Positions 1-12,400 of a stretch of DNA of 26,292 nt are shown one piece after another (within the stretch, counting starts at the first letter, position 1; every line of letters starts with the position of its first letter). The notes beneath the pieces were generated by a model. That model did no database searches and was not told the origin of the DNA. It worked only from the letters and a program-made list of their open reading frames with translations. The stretch lies in NCBI GenBank assembly GCA_946803715.1, contig CAMPET010000084.1, positions 66,899 through 93,190 on the forward strand, given 5' to 3'. The position numbers and the translations under genes are program-made. This DNA comes from Beroe ovata (taxonomy: Eukaryota > Ctenophora > Nuda > Beroida > Beroidae).

Positions 1-149
1 TGTGGAAAAACACCGGCTGCACCCACCAAGGGGACAGAGAGGGAGAGGTGCAGTGTGTGTTAAATCACGACACTGTACACGTCACCTGTAATTATCATTG
101 TAATACACGCACACACCCTGCTTAGCCAGTGTCTATTGTCATTCTGCCG

Positions 150-330
150 GGCCCCAGCTTAACGCGCACCCAGCGTTTCCCACCAATCACTGTTCACCAT
201 GGTGATCACGTGTTGTTACTAAGCAACAAGTGTACACGTTACACGTGATAACGTGTTAGCCAATGGGAGTCCGTGTACAGATTTCCGCGATCTGGAACAC
301 AAAGCGTTAAGAAATCCTGGGATCACATAA
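150..330. promoter_or_regulatory. Promoter-like segment with CCAAT and CACGTG motifs
   Basis: The segment holds CCAAT at about 182 and 261, CACGTG at about 206 and 245, several ACGTG/TACACGT variants, and an imperfect X-box-like palindrome GTTGTTACTAAGCAAC near 212. It is richer in CpG than the following kilobases. Such clusters fit a polymerase II promoter, perhaps for gene A. No transcription start or TATA box can be fixed and the direction is unknown. Confidence 0.3.
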
Positions 331-550
331 TATACGTGGGGGTGTGTGTGTGAGAGGGGGGAGGGAGAGCAAAGAGAGGGCTGATGCTCTTACACACAAA
401 CAGACAAACACTCGTACACTTACACACTCTCTCGTTCACGACTCGTATAATACTCGTCACTTTTACTGCGTTTACTACGTTTTCCTGCTAGCAGTTTCCC
501 CGGTCTTGAACTATAATCGGAGATAATGGTGGTCAAAATGCAGATGATAA

Positions 551-750
551 CTTGACACCATACGCAGAACTCGATAACTTGACACCCCGTAGCGCTTACA
601 CCAGTTTGTATGTTGACACCATCCCAATAATCATTCATCATCCTTTATCGACACCACTTTCTTTTTGAATTCTCTTAACTCCAAAATTGCAACTCGCATT
701 GACACCATTCATTCGTCGACACCACATTATCAGTCATTTTGACACCACTC
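551..750. repeat. TTGACACC repeat array, copy R1
   Basis: About eight spaced copies of TTGACACCA or TCGACACCAC occur here, separated by 10-40 bases of unrelated sequence. It is the same family as the arrays at 3363, 16377, 18493, 19811 and 22292. Those five lie in introns, so this one may sit in an unseen 5' UTR intron, but no flanking exon is visible. A CRE-type TGACGTCA follows at 753-760. Confidence 0.7.
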
Positions 751-760
751 TCTGACGTCA

Positions 761-3338
761 CTCTCCCGCTTTCCTAAACATCCCCCGCTTTCCACCTGAC
801 ATTTCACTACCCTGTGGCGTACCTGACCGACTAAGGAATTTCACGCGCAGTATCTTGGTCACGATCACACCCAATAACATCAATAAAATAGACAGCTTCT
901 GACCTTACAGATTCCAATATACCACATACAACGTCAACTTACATAAACTACCGTCTTCAGTGGCGAAGTACTTCATTTATAATGCTCTAGACCTGAACAC
1001 ATATCCATTATCCATACTTAGGATTGCAGCTCTTGGTGTGGTTTAGCAGGATTGCGAATAATATTAATTTAAGTCTAGATCAAAATACTGTAAGCGAAGG
1101 GTTCAGTCACACAAATTTCATAGTTCAATCGTAATTCGTATATCACTGCAAAGTTATAGGATGAAGCGTAAGATTTTAATCTTAATTCTACGATCCATCG
1201 TAATTTAATTCGATATTTCCTAGACTGATCAGAAGTTATTGAGATCGGAGGGGGATGGGTGGGGTGCTCCTCACAAAGTTCCTCTCTACCCCTGGCATGA
1301 GCGGATATTTAGTGTCACAATAAACCGAATCTTTGAACTTTGTCGAAAGAAATTCGCCAGAATGTCAACGAACATCTATTTACGGTTGCTTGACGCACAA
1401 AACGCAATTCTGCTATAGCCATTGGATCAACCTCCCAACTCACTTCCTTTTACTTTGTGTCAACTTTTTACAGATTTCAGCGGTTATCAAGATTCCCTCA
1501 CAAAAACTCAATCACACCTGGCGTATAGTATGCACTGATTGTTTAGAAATTTCATATATGATGATAAAACCACATTTTAAAAATAACTATACGCGGTATA
1601 ACCTAAAGAGTAAAGATGATCCAGCTTTGAACAATTTTACACACTTTGTCTAGTCTGAAGCTGTGGTGGAAGCTCACAATATTATGTTACCCATAGTTAA
1701 GCAGGAATCTACTTTCAGTTTCATGTGGAGTCGAAACGGGAGGAAGGTTATAGAATATAACCTTTTAAGTTGATAGTATTATAATGTGGTTCATAAACTT
1801 TATAGACGTAATGGGTTAAAAGGGATTGTTTGAAACCCTAATTTAGCGTTTTTTGGATCGACTTTATTTTTGCTGATTCGATTCCCGTTATTTGGCTTAA
1901 ACCACTATCGCAACTATCTCGCATAAAAACCGATTTATACAAAGAAATTCCCCGATTCAAATTCTAAAAGGTGCTGCCGAATGCCATAATACGATTCATG
2001 ATGATGCAAAGGAGCGATTTTTCGACATTTATGGTAGTTATTTTTGACCGTTCACTAAGTTGTCATAATTCATATAAACACGATTTATTGCACAAAACGA
2101 TTACAACATCATTCAGTAAATCGTTGTATCATCGAGTTGTTTGTTGGCAAAAATGTGCTGTGTCATTGTTGCCTTATTGTTGCGTTATTGTTGTCTTACT
2201 GACCCATCGACACCGGCACAAGTTTCCACAATCTTCGATTCAAATTTCCGGCTCCACGTTTTTACAAACTTATTGATCCTTTTCCTCACATCCACCTTCG
2301 ATCAACTCTCCCTTAATCATAATGATCCCATAATATGATTCTCAAACTATATAGTTGAAGAACAGGAAAATTCCAGTGAGAACTGAGAATTTTGGATAAT
2401 GGTATAAGGGAGGCTGATCTGTGACCAGTGACATGGTAACGATATCCTAACTTCAGAGGAATTTACCACGGCAATCAGACACTAGGAGTGTGAGTTGCAA
2501 ACTAAAGTACCTACCCACTTATTATTATTAGAAGTTTAACATTAACGGAAGATTATTTTTAAAATAACGCTTACTGGAACATAAATTTGCTACATCTTTA
2601 GCTACATGAAGCCTGGCAATTGCCATCACCTTTTTAATTTACCGATCAAGATTAAATCTGACCTGATTTTGACTGCACTTGACGTCCAGAACGCGGTCTT
2701 TCAGAAACGGCTGAAAAAGATTTGTATTAAGTATGTAAAATGAATAACTTAAAATTAATAAAAAATGAAATAGTGCACGAATGGCTGAGTAAGTACAGCT
2801 GGTTTTAGAATAGATTCAAGTTTATATAATTTACAAGCTGTTGGTGGATGTATATATTCTTGATCAATCATATTTATGTATCATTATTTAGTACGGTACT
2901 TATTTTCGAATTATGATGTACCTATCTCTCAAGAATTTGATGAAAGGTTATTGAACTTGTGAAGTTTTGATGCGGTTGATAGCACTCCTTGTTAATCAAA
3001 CCTTTTTTCACTTTTACATTATACTGACGATGAAAGACGTACATTGCATGAGGTTACTTTCTTTGAAAATAATTTTCATTCTGTGCGTTTTTCCACACCG
3101 CTGATTCCATGATTCGGAGAACCAATTATTTTTCCCCATTTAGAAAGCAGTTACCAATCAGTAATTATTACTGTTTTGCACCCAATTATCTTATAGTTGT
3201 TCAACACAATTATTGTACAATTATTGTATCTAAACGAGAATTCGGGGAATGCGGGACAATACAACACACCCCCACATCGGAAAATAACCCCTTATTAAGG
3301 CTATTTCGTGATATGAAATACTATCCATTTGCACAGCA
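761..3338. other. AT-rich stretch without recognisable gene
   Basis: Both strands were read. Open frames are short (about 65-106 codons), AT-driven, and lack homology I recognise or convincing splice-site pairs. The longest, 1333-1653 and 1971-2276 on +, show no domain. It may contain upstream or 5' UTR sequence of gene A. Confidence 0.5.
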
Positions 3339-5594
3339 ATGAGCCTGCGAAAAAGGTGAAATGCTTGACACCGCTTTATTTTTTCATAACTTTTATCCTC
3401 TGGTTTGTCCCTAGCTTATTTTGACACTGCGTTTCTTATTGACATGCCAAGGACCACTTGACACTATACTCTACCTCTTGACACCACTTTACTTCTCGAT
3501 GTAATTTTACCGCTTGACACCATTTTACCGCTCGCGGCTTGACACCACCTCAACGCTTGAGTCTTGACACCACTGTACCTTTTGACAACATTTTCCGCTT
3601 GGCATCACTCTACCACTTGACACCCTTTTTTTCCGCTTGACACCACTTTCCCACATCACACAACCCTTGTCGCTTGAAGATATTTACGTTGTTGACACCA
3701 CTTTATTGCAGTGTGGGAAGCGTGACAGAAGCGAGGGAAGGTTCCATGGCAAAGGCTGATAAAGATGGTTTGGTGAAGGAGCAAGAGGGAGACCAGGCCT
3801 CTAAATCAGATCCTCCGAGGTAGAAATAATTAGAAAAAACTAGAGCGATATAAACTAGAAAAGCAAGGAAAATCCTAAGCACCATGAGACTCAATACCAA
3901 TCATTGGCTTCAGTAATGGCGAAGACAAGACAGCACTAGTCATAGAGAATACCAAGATAGTTGATATGGATAATGAGGATGAAAAGGTGGGTTAACCATA
4001 TATGGCGGGTTACCATACCATATATGGACATATCACAGGATAAACGGATTTACTATATATGGCGGGTTACCATACCACATATGGGAATATCGTAGGATAA
4101 ACCCCAAAATACTTCAGTTTTATGCCGATAAAGGCTCGTATGGAGCTTTATATGATCCGTTCCAAATGGGGGACAGATTATTAGATTGACTGCAACAGAA
4201 ATGAGAGACATTTTAAGCGATTCCTTCCATCTTTAGGAAGCTATCCTGAAATCAACCATCATGATATACTATACACTATAGATACTTGGTGTATGAATTC
4301 TTATACTACCTATCCTTCTCTACGACATTCATTGTTATCAAAATTCTTTATCCTCCAGAAGAAAGAAGACCCAGACTACGAAAAGAACAAGCAGGTTTTC
4401 ATACACTGACATACTATGATCGTATACCATGGTATCATGGTTCACTATGTATACCTATCTCCGGCCTCTGACATAACTTTTTCATTAATAATGGTTAACG
4501 CTTTTAATTCATGTTAGTCTGGATTTTTTAATTCATGTGGGTCTGAAGTAATGAACCTTATTCAAACTTGAACAACATATTATGTTTTTACCATTACATC
4601 CGAACTGGAATAGAATATATGACTGACAATTACCAACCGATTACATTATCGTATAGACAGCTTTTTCACACGTAAGCAACCCTTATGTCTTCCACAATTT
4701 GACATCCACAGTTTTTCATCATATATCATGTATCGGCGATTTTTTATTTTTCGAGAGAGAGAGAGAGCTGCCAAATCACACCCGTCAAAATTGGCTCCTA
4801 TAGGTGTGTGGTCCTTCATTATTAGGACCTGCTCGCTTGAACTTGTAAACGCCCAACCCTAATAATACGAACCCATTGTGTTTAATTTCTACCATATATC
4901 AACTGTTAAACTTCCAGTCGGCAGTCGTTATGAATTTTATAAGCCCGTCTTAAGTCTCCTACTGAAGACCTCACTCCTCACTCACCCCTCTTGTTGAATG
5001 TTGGCACGATTTTTTATACTCACTAATACACGCACACGCACACACACACACACGCACGCACACACACGCTCCACAAACACACCACACAAACNAAAATCAC
5101 TATATATTCAGCCATGTCGAAATAGAGCATGAAAGCCCGTCAAGCGACCAGACGGATTTTCTTTAGCTTTGAGTAATGATCTTGTTAAACTATAGTTTCC
5201 ACGGCGAAAAAGGTTTCTCACTTACAAAATAAGTTTCTTGCAAAAACTGTGATTGGACCTCATATTAGATTATTACTCTCTAGGATTTACCTTTCTCCAT
5301 GTTCTCGACAATATGTCTTTGTTTCAGTTGTTTGCGAAGCTGGGTGATATAGTGAGTAAACTATTACTTTGTTTAACCTTACAATATATAGATCCCGAAG
5401 TCCTTCTGATTTAAGAGAAATTGAAATCCACAATAATATTTGCTTTTACTAATCGAATTTCGTTCCGGAGTGAGACCTTCCTTCACTTTTCCTTACCCCT
5501 CGCACTCTGACAGAACAAGGAAGACGGTAATTCGCTGAGTGAGCAGGTGGAATTGGGACTGGAAAAACTCCGACAGAGCTCCCTTGTAACAGAG
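3339..5594 (+). CDS. Gene A: six-exon chain encoding a charged protein of unknown function
   Basis: Not recognised. Six short segments join with consistent phase and GT-AG introns: 3339-3355, 3712-3819, 3914-3986, 4359-4394, 5328-5351, 5514-5594 (339 nt, 113 codons). The ATG at 3339 opens with MSLRK and splices in phase 2. The product is hydrophilic and rich in Glu, Lys, Asp and Ser; the last exon contains SEQVELGLEKLRQSS, which could be helical. Acceptors at 5327 and 5513 have good pyrimidine tracts and donors GTGAGT and GTAAGA are strong. There is no stop, so it must continue. Phase 0 at its 3' end suits either the segment at 6469 or an acceptor at 9126-9128 just upstream of the channel ATG, so these may be 5' exons of the TRPM gene. 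The chain was assembled by eye, so individual exons, especially the 24- and 36-bp ones, could be wrong. Confidence 0.45.
3363..3703. repeat. TTGACACC repeat array R2 filling an intron
   Basis: About thirteen degenerate copies of CTTGACACCACTTTACC-like units, period roughly 16-30 bp. The array begins about 7 bases after the proposed donor at 3356 and ends about 8 bases before the acceptor at 3710-3711. Intron 1 of gene A is therefore almost entirely repeat. Confidence 0.8.
3992..4105. repeat. 57-bp tandem duplication
   Basis: Two adjacent copies, 3992-4048 and 4049-4105, share TATATGGCGGGTTACCATAC and a downstream AGGATAAAC. They differ at a handful of positions. The array starts five bases after the proposed donor at 3987 in intron 3 of gene A. 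Confidence 0.8.
5028..5069. repeat. (CA)n microsatellite
   Basis: An interrupted CA tract with CG interruptions, within AT-rich DNA of the proposed fourth intron of gene A. An ambiguous base (n) follows at 5092, consistent with assembly difficulty next to the repeat. Confidence 0.9.
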
Positions 5595-6468
5595 GTAAGA
5601 TAATCTGAGGGGCGAATGTAACGGGAGGGGGGGGACTCAATCTCAGTCACTATATCAGGAGGTCATATACTGTGGGTTTTGAGCTTGAATCTGTTGAAGA
5701 TCTTCATACGACATACACTGGAATTCATCCTTCTGAGTTCCGACCGTACCTCTCCTGAGGACAAATTCAAAAAGAATTGCTGCCATGAGGGTCTGTATGA
5801 CGCATGTAAAGCCAAGAGAGCTCGTCAATTACAATAATTTCATGCTGTATTCATCAAACAACGGAGTGGTCATCCTTCGAGAATTCTCAAATCACAATAG
5901 AACCTCGAGCTTGTGTAGCTATCATGTAAAGCCAGTAATCCTGGTCTGTCCAGGCCATATATACTCCACTCGACACTCACGCACAGACACACACGATATT
6001 TTCTTTGACTATAATATACTCCTCCCCTTAAAGCTCTATACCCCTCTTCCATAATGTAGAAAGGGTGGCGCGCATTCTTCACTTTTGTAATATGGATATA
6101 ATTCTCCAAAAGCTAATGAGCTTTGTATTGTGAGCGGAGTACGATACCCGACTTGGACATGATTTCGCCCAGGGATCAGGTATGCCTCATATATACATAT
6201 GTACGTATATGTGTGTGTCATACCTTGGAACTATAAATTTCATTATTATTTTTATTGTTTTTTCGTTGTATATATGTTCACATAACATTATCCTGTCATC
6301 ATGCTGGAAGTTTTGTCATGAATCATGATGACGAAAATAGCATTGGATTGCAGATAAACATGATGATGACGTACAGCTATATTTTGATGATTTCCACGTT
6401 GCATTTATAACTTGACAGAGCAGGTGATAAAAGCTTGAATCCTAGGAGAGCTTGATGACTTTCATCAG

Positions 6469-6573
6469 AGTGACACCTTAAATGTGGCATTGTCGGCCAT
6501 CAAAGAGCTCTCAAATCAGAACTTTCGCAGCTCTAAACAGCAAGAATTTGAGCTTTTTGAGAGGGTCAGCTAA
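6469..6573 (+). CDS. Possible further exon or terminal exon of gene A
   Basis: After an acceptor-like CTTTCATCAG the phase-0 frame reads SDTLNVALSAIKELSNQNF and continues through a Gln/Glu/Phe-rich stretch to a TAA at 6571. A possible donor GTCAGC at 6565 gives a 96-bp phase-0 exon instead. The phase matches the end of the 5514-5594 exon. The evidence is only open frame, amphipathic look and phase, so it could be chance. No homology is recognised. Confidence 0.25.
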   Translation, partial: SDTLNVALSAIKELSNQNFRSSKQQEFELFERVS

Positions 6574-9128
6574 TGAGCCAATGAGCCATCTCTTGTGATA
6601 GTTCATCGTGGTTGTCTCTTGAATTACCATATGATAACAAACCACCTTTCTCATGACAGCCTATTATACTTATGCTTCATGAAAACCCGTCGAAAAGTGG
6701 TTGAGCAAAATTGGTTCAGAGAAAATGCAGCGCTCAATCACTCGAATGCATAATTCATTTCTCCAGTTGAGGTATTATATACTGATGCATGAATTGGTAG
6801 TCTATTAAAAGTCCAATAGCAGACTGAAGAGGAGTTCTTGTGACAGCTTCAAGTTGAGAATCTGTCAAGTTTGACCCTATCGAGCACCTTCAGATTTTCT
6901 TGTAGCACTGAATTCACTCAATTATATCATCTCTGTTTATTTTCTTAAGACATTTCTTTGGCTCATCATGGCTGGAATAGCACCCGCGAATTTTGAGGAT
7001 ATGAAATCATGAAAGAAGCACCAAAAATCTTTGAAGTTTTTAAATTTTAAGATTTAAACATCTGATGGAATGTCTTTATTCAATCTGTCAACATATTTTT
7101 GGCATGTGCTAAAAGCATGCATTTATAGTGGATTGCAGGACGACATTCTGACACATTGACTGTCAAAGGAGTTCAGGATGCAGCATAAATATCTCCAAAA
7201 AATTTTGAAAACGGCCTTGAAATATTTGCATCGCGAGCTACCTGCTTCAATATTTAACAAGGGGAGGAGATCCGTTTCCCACAGGCCATAGCAAGTTTCA
7301 GCCTTCTTTGTCTTATGCCGCAATTAAGAACCGCGAATTATTACAAACCCTTATAACAATTCAACTAGCTGTGAAATAGCAATTTTTATAAGTTTTCCTT
7401 GCAATTATTGCTCTGTAATTTGAAGGTTGCTATTACAGTTTACTTATAATGATGACTGAATTATTAACATCTGACCTCTTTACCAAAGAAACGCCATTAT
7501 ATTGTTTCCTATTAAGTTTGTGCCTCTTTTTTCGGAATTGGGAATTCCAATCCGCGATTGCTAGTAATTTCCAACGCGCCTCGCTTAGCCAAGTGGGTAC
7601 CTAACTGGATACCTACCTAGCGATCCTACTTCCTACTGTGACGAATCTTTCATTTCCTGTGGAGTGGGATTCAAGAGTGATCAGCTGAGAAGGAAGACAC
7701 ATGATCTATCCGTTGGGTACCCCAACGAATTAATTTATTACAACTGCCCCGGGCAAGATCGTGGATGGATGCTGTAACATCAAGTACTCTAATCAAGCGA
7801 TTAGAAAATGACACATGAGATTGAGAGAGGAGGGAGAGTTGAGAGTTAAATCGTCAGCAAATCGTGACTAAAATGTTTATATTTCGTCCGTAAATAATTG
7901 TTTAGTTGAGTATGCACCCACTGGTTTGTGAGTATAGGGTATGCAAAATCACAGGGAAATAGTAGTTTTAGTTGAACTTCTAGTTGCGTTTTTCGTTAAT
8001 TATCTTAACTATGCGTGAGCAATAAATAATCAATAATCATGACTCAGAATATTTAAGCTGACCTTTTATAATAGAGCACTTCAGCTATTCATAGTACAAT
8101 CTACCACTCATCAGTCATCGACTTGTACTGATGATGAAGAAGAAGATGAAAGAGGCATGATCAATGTACCAAAGTGACAGATTCATCGGAGCTAGTGCTC
8201 ATATATGAGCTTCTGATGTACCTCGTACACTCGACAACTCTGATGAGTTTTGTGCTTTTCTTTTATTTTCAGCTCTTTTTTTATTTTGTGCTTTTCTTTA
8301 ATTTTGAGCGATCTTGTTTTATTTTGTGCTTTATTCTTATTGCTAGATAATAACATGGTGTTTTTGCAGTTTTGCCAAAAACACCTATCCTACAACACCT
8401 TTCTTCAGATTCTAGGATAATAATCACGTTGGCTACATTTCAGATTTCAGTTCTTATGTACGGTAGCCAGTATATTAGTCCTGAATCTAGACAAATCGCA
8501 ATTAATCCATAAGAAGTGCTTTGAGACAACAATCTATATAATATCACATTGTATTACCCAATCAAACCAAAGCTTTGCGATGCTTATATTATAGCTAAGT
8601 CAACCTTGAATGAGGTCTCAACTACTTAGACTAGTTTTGAACTTCCATTTCGATCTTTTCATTATCATGCTGCAGACATAATATAATATGGCCAAAAACT
8701 GAACTTCGATAACTGAACTCTCGCATACCTACACACTATAGTAGGTATGAATCCAGTAAATATACGGGGCAGGTTTTTTTTTTAAATTTTGTGTGGTTAT
8801 CCCTGCTTAACCAAAGCGAAACATCGCATAATTAAAACGCTTAATCACGAATCATAGTCACTTATGGCAGGTTGAATCTGTTAATTCGTTATCTGAGCAA
8901 CATCTGCAAACAGTTTTATGTTATGAAGGGAGCAAAATTCTATTGACAGAAATTTTTCAACAACACATTTATCCCTTTTGAGAACTTACTTTGAAAACGA
9001 GATTCGTCACTATATTACTTGTCCCAACTTTTGATAGATATTATTCATTTATCAAAGTCACTGAATACACTGGATAATTCATCACCTCTCGTCTTCCATC
9101 AATTGTAGATTTTCACGATTTTGCCCAG
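6574..9128. other. No supported gene
   Basis: Contains scattered 30-60 codon open runs, for example 7590-7782 and about 7170-7285 on +, but none with recognisable homology. An AATAAA lies at about 8022. If gene A belongs to the channel gene this is a long intron; otherwise it is intergenic plus the channel promoter. Acceptor-like TTGCCCAG at 9121-9128 is in frame with the ATG at 9147 with no intervening stop. Confidence 0.5.
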
Positions 9129-9146
9129 ATCCAGGGTCAATCAAAC

Positions 9147-9410
9147 ATGGCACATCAGTCACGGTTAGACACGCTCGGAAGTTCTTCCGATCAAACCCCG
9201 ACCATTACATTCTCCGATGATCCTCTCTCGAAACCACCGTGTCACGTGACACGCTATGACGTCACTATGGCAACCGATCATAACCATGACAACGCGATAT
9301 TAAATTCCACGGAAAATGCGATAAGGGAGAGCAGAGAGCGGCTGAGCGCAGAGATTGCTCTCCCGACCCTAATAAACTTAGAGGATGCGTTTGCTGAACG
9401 AATGAACAAG
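9147..9410 (+). CDS. TRPM2: TRPM2-like exon 1: variable N-terminus
   Basis: Encodes residues 1-88, starting [16 protein letters not shown]. It is Ser/Thr/Asp-rich at first, then has a helical stretch ending ERMNK before a GTACAG donor at 9411. N-termini of TRPM proteins are poorly conserved, so this assignment rests on frame and on the next exon matching the start of TRPM homology. The frame stays open upstream, and an acceptor at 9128 would make this an internal exon. Confidence 0.75.
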
Positions 9411-12400
9411 GTACAGGGAGTAGGCTGGAACTTTGAGAACCCACACATATCCGTACATCTCATCTTATTCAAAAAACGTCACCCCACTATCCAAAACAAG
9501 AAGAGACGTCGATTGGTGTTATATCAATCTGCGCTACTTGTTTGAAATATTTCCTGGTGTTTCAGAAAACGTTCGAAGACTGGGTTCGACGACACATCAA
9601 TGTTAGAGAGTGCTGCAAGTTCGTTAAGAAGAAAGACAATAAGGATGACCCGATGTAAGTTATATAGTTCTGGGAACGGATTGCTTTCGGGTCAAAATTC
9701 CAATAAGAAGCGGACTTGGGCAAAATTCTTAGATATTCTTTCCTTGAATAAAATAATACGCGAATGAGATTAACTTGAAACTCCGAAACCAAAACCCGTT
9801 AACATTCCAGATGCAAATGCGGGAACAAGCGATCAGCCCACATCCAAAGAACGGTGGAGTTGGAGGCTGGGGCCAAGTGGGAGCAATCGAGCTGTACAAC
9901 TCTCATTGAGAACAACTCGTTCGGAAAAATTAATTTCACTGGTCAGATTATTATTGAGACAGGGTTGAAAATCACGTGAAATAAATCATCCTAGTTTTAT
10001 AAATCTCGAAAAAAGCTTCGAGATGTATAACAGAGAATTTACTCCTTCTGATTCAACGTATATTTCCTCATTCTAAACTCTCAGATACAAAAAGACAACA
10101 AATCCTTAGTGGTATGTTGAGCATGGTTATATGATTCAGATTGAACAATGAACGCAGCCTTAACCAAACTTCCTATCATCATTGAATTTTGAGGGGGCAA
10201 TGGGATAAGGAATTTCCATAGCATGATATCAAATTCTAGCACGTATAATTCATCGTCTGATGCGTTCACTAATACCTGTTTTTGGAATGAAAAGTTGAAT
10301 GCCAAATATTTTTTCAGAGAAAGACTTATTCTTCAGTCTTCTTACCTCCTCCATGTCTTCCAAATCTCCACCTTTTTCAAACTCTGAACAACATTGCCTT
10401 TTTCCACTTTGAACACACGCATCCTAAACCCTCTTACATCACGAAAACCCTCTATCCTATCAACCAATTTTTCCACCATGACAACCAGTTTGTTTGTCAT
10501 GGTGTCTGGTGAGAGAATTGGGTCTCCAACCCAATTCTCTCCCTCCAACTCTAATTCTATCGCATCCAGGCGTGGACACGACCACACAACCCCACTACAT
10601 GCGAATAGCCGTGGATAACGGGCACACTGACACCATCAAGAAACTCGAGAGACTACTCACAGAGTTCTGGAAGCTCAACGAACCAGGTATTCGAGTTATT
10701 ATTGAAGACCGGAACCCTGATGTCACAGACGTCATGGAAATAGCCATGTCACTAGTGAGACCACACCTCGGAAATAATGCATAATAAAAACTCAATTCTG
10801 AATTCAGAGACTTGTTGTTGAAGGGGAACACATCATTTATCGGCACAAACATATCAAATTCCATGATTCACATTATGGTTATTTTCAACAGCTCTTGAGG
10901 AATAAAACGCAGAGTATAATGAGTGGATTAATTTACTTTATCTTCAGCACTTCAATGACATCAGACATGGCTCAAATTTGATTGTAATAAGTAGTGTTGA
11001 TAAGTTTAAAATTCCATGATAATTGATTCCCAATCTTCTCAGATCTCCTGCTCTCGGTGACGGGAGGAGCTAAGAGTTTTAACGTGGCACACGACATCTG
11101 TGGGTCGTTCCAGCAAGGTCTACTGAGTGCTGCAAAGTCAACCAATGCCTGGTTGATTACTGGCGGACAGAATTGCGTGAGTGGGCCACCAAAAATGAGA
11201 CCCTTGAAATCGAACTTTTACCGAAATTAAAATCAGAAATTCAAAGAAAAATTTTTGCCTCATATTAATGAAAATACTACGCATTCCCATGTATTTTTCG
11301 ACGCTGAATCGATTGCCGGGGGTATAGGACTCTACGGCGGAGGACTCTACGGCGGAGGACGCTACGGCGGAGGACGCTACGGCGGACTTTTCAATTTAGG
11401 GTGGACGCTACGGCGGATTTTCAATTTAGGGTGGACGCTACGGCGGAGTTTACTTTTAGGACTCAAGTACATACATCTCTTCACAAGCTACATATAAGCA
11501 CACATAACCTCATTAGAGATCGATGGTAGTATGGTACGCTTCTAGATACTTAGATAGATAGGTAGATGATCGATTCATTGAAGCATCAAAGGGGAAAGTT
11601 ATATCAGTAATGGGAAGCAGGACGTGCAATTAGTTCGTCATCTTGTCACTGTTCCGGGTACCCTGTCAGTCATGAGCATCTCATAAATCGTTCGACGACG
11701 AACTAGAGATGCAGCAATACACAGCGCAAAAATCTAGAGTGGTATAAGGCCACGTGACTCGAACAAGTCACGTTACACAGCAGTAATTTAAACGGCGGTT
11801 CACATGACCCCCTACCGCAGCAATGAGATGGGTATTCCGGTCATCATGCACGGAATACCCAAGTCGCGAATCAGAATATCCAACATTTCTGTTGGGTGAT
11901 AACGACGCTGAGTATTCTAGAAGTTGGGTATTCCGTACNTTTACGGCAAATATGAACTTCAAATGATCGCAAAGAGGGTTGATACTTGTAGTGTGAGAGT
12001 AGGAGAGATGATTTAGTGGAAAAACAGTGTCGTCAGTGCCGGTTTAGTACTCATTTGAGACCCTCGAAATCGATGTATAAAAGTGTGGAGTCATTCACTT
12101 CACTTTTACCTATACTCAGATCAGAAACTCGAAGAAAAATTTTTACCCCATATCATTGCAAATACTACGCATTCCCATGTATTTTTCGACGCTAAATCGA
12201 TTGCCGGTCGAATTTTGGCCCTATCTTGCTTCCCTTAGGAGCTGTTTGTCGCGGGACCTCTAAGCTGACACCTGAAAAGAAATTGGAATTTTCCTCGATT
12301 TTCCGATGAGTTGGCTCCAAAATTTCTTTGGATTTGAATTTCACGTCAGGAATACTTATTAATTCTAGTATATTACCTTTCAAAAGGTTGTTTATAGTAT

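Noticed and set aside
420-641. 73-codon open frame on -
   Set aside because: Composed largely of the GGTGTCAA repeat translated; no homology.
7590-7782. About 62-codon open run on + (Cys-containing, ending GWML and stop)
   Set aside because: No start codon, weak acceptor, another frame is also open over much of it, and no homology recognised. Chance is likely.
10342-10587. 81-codon open frame on -
   Set aside because: Lies antisense in the pyrimidine-rich end of intron 3, which explains its purine-rich, Glu/Lys/Arg codons.
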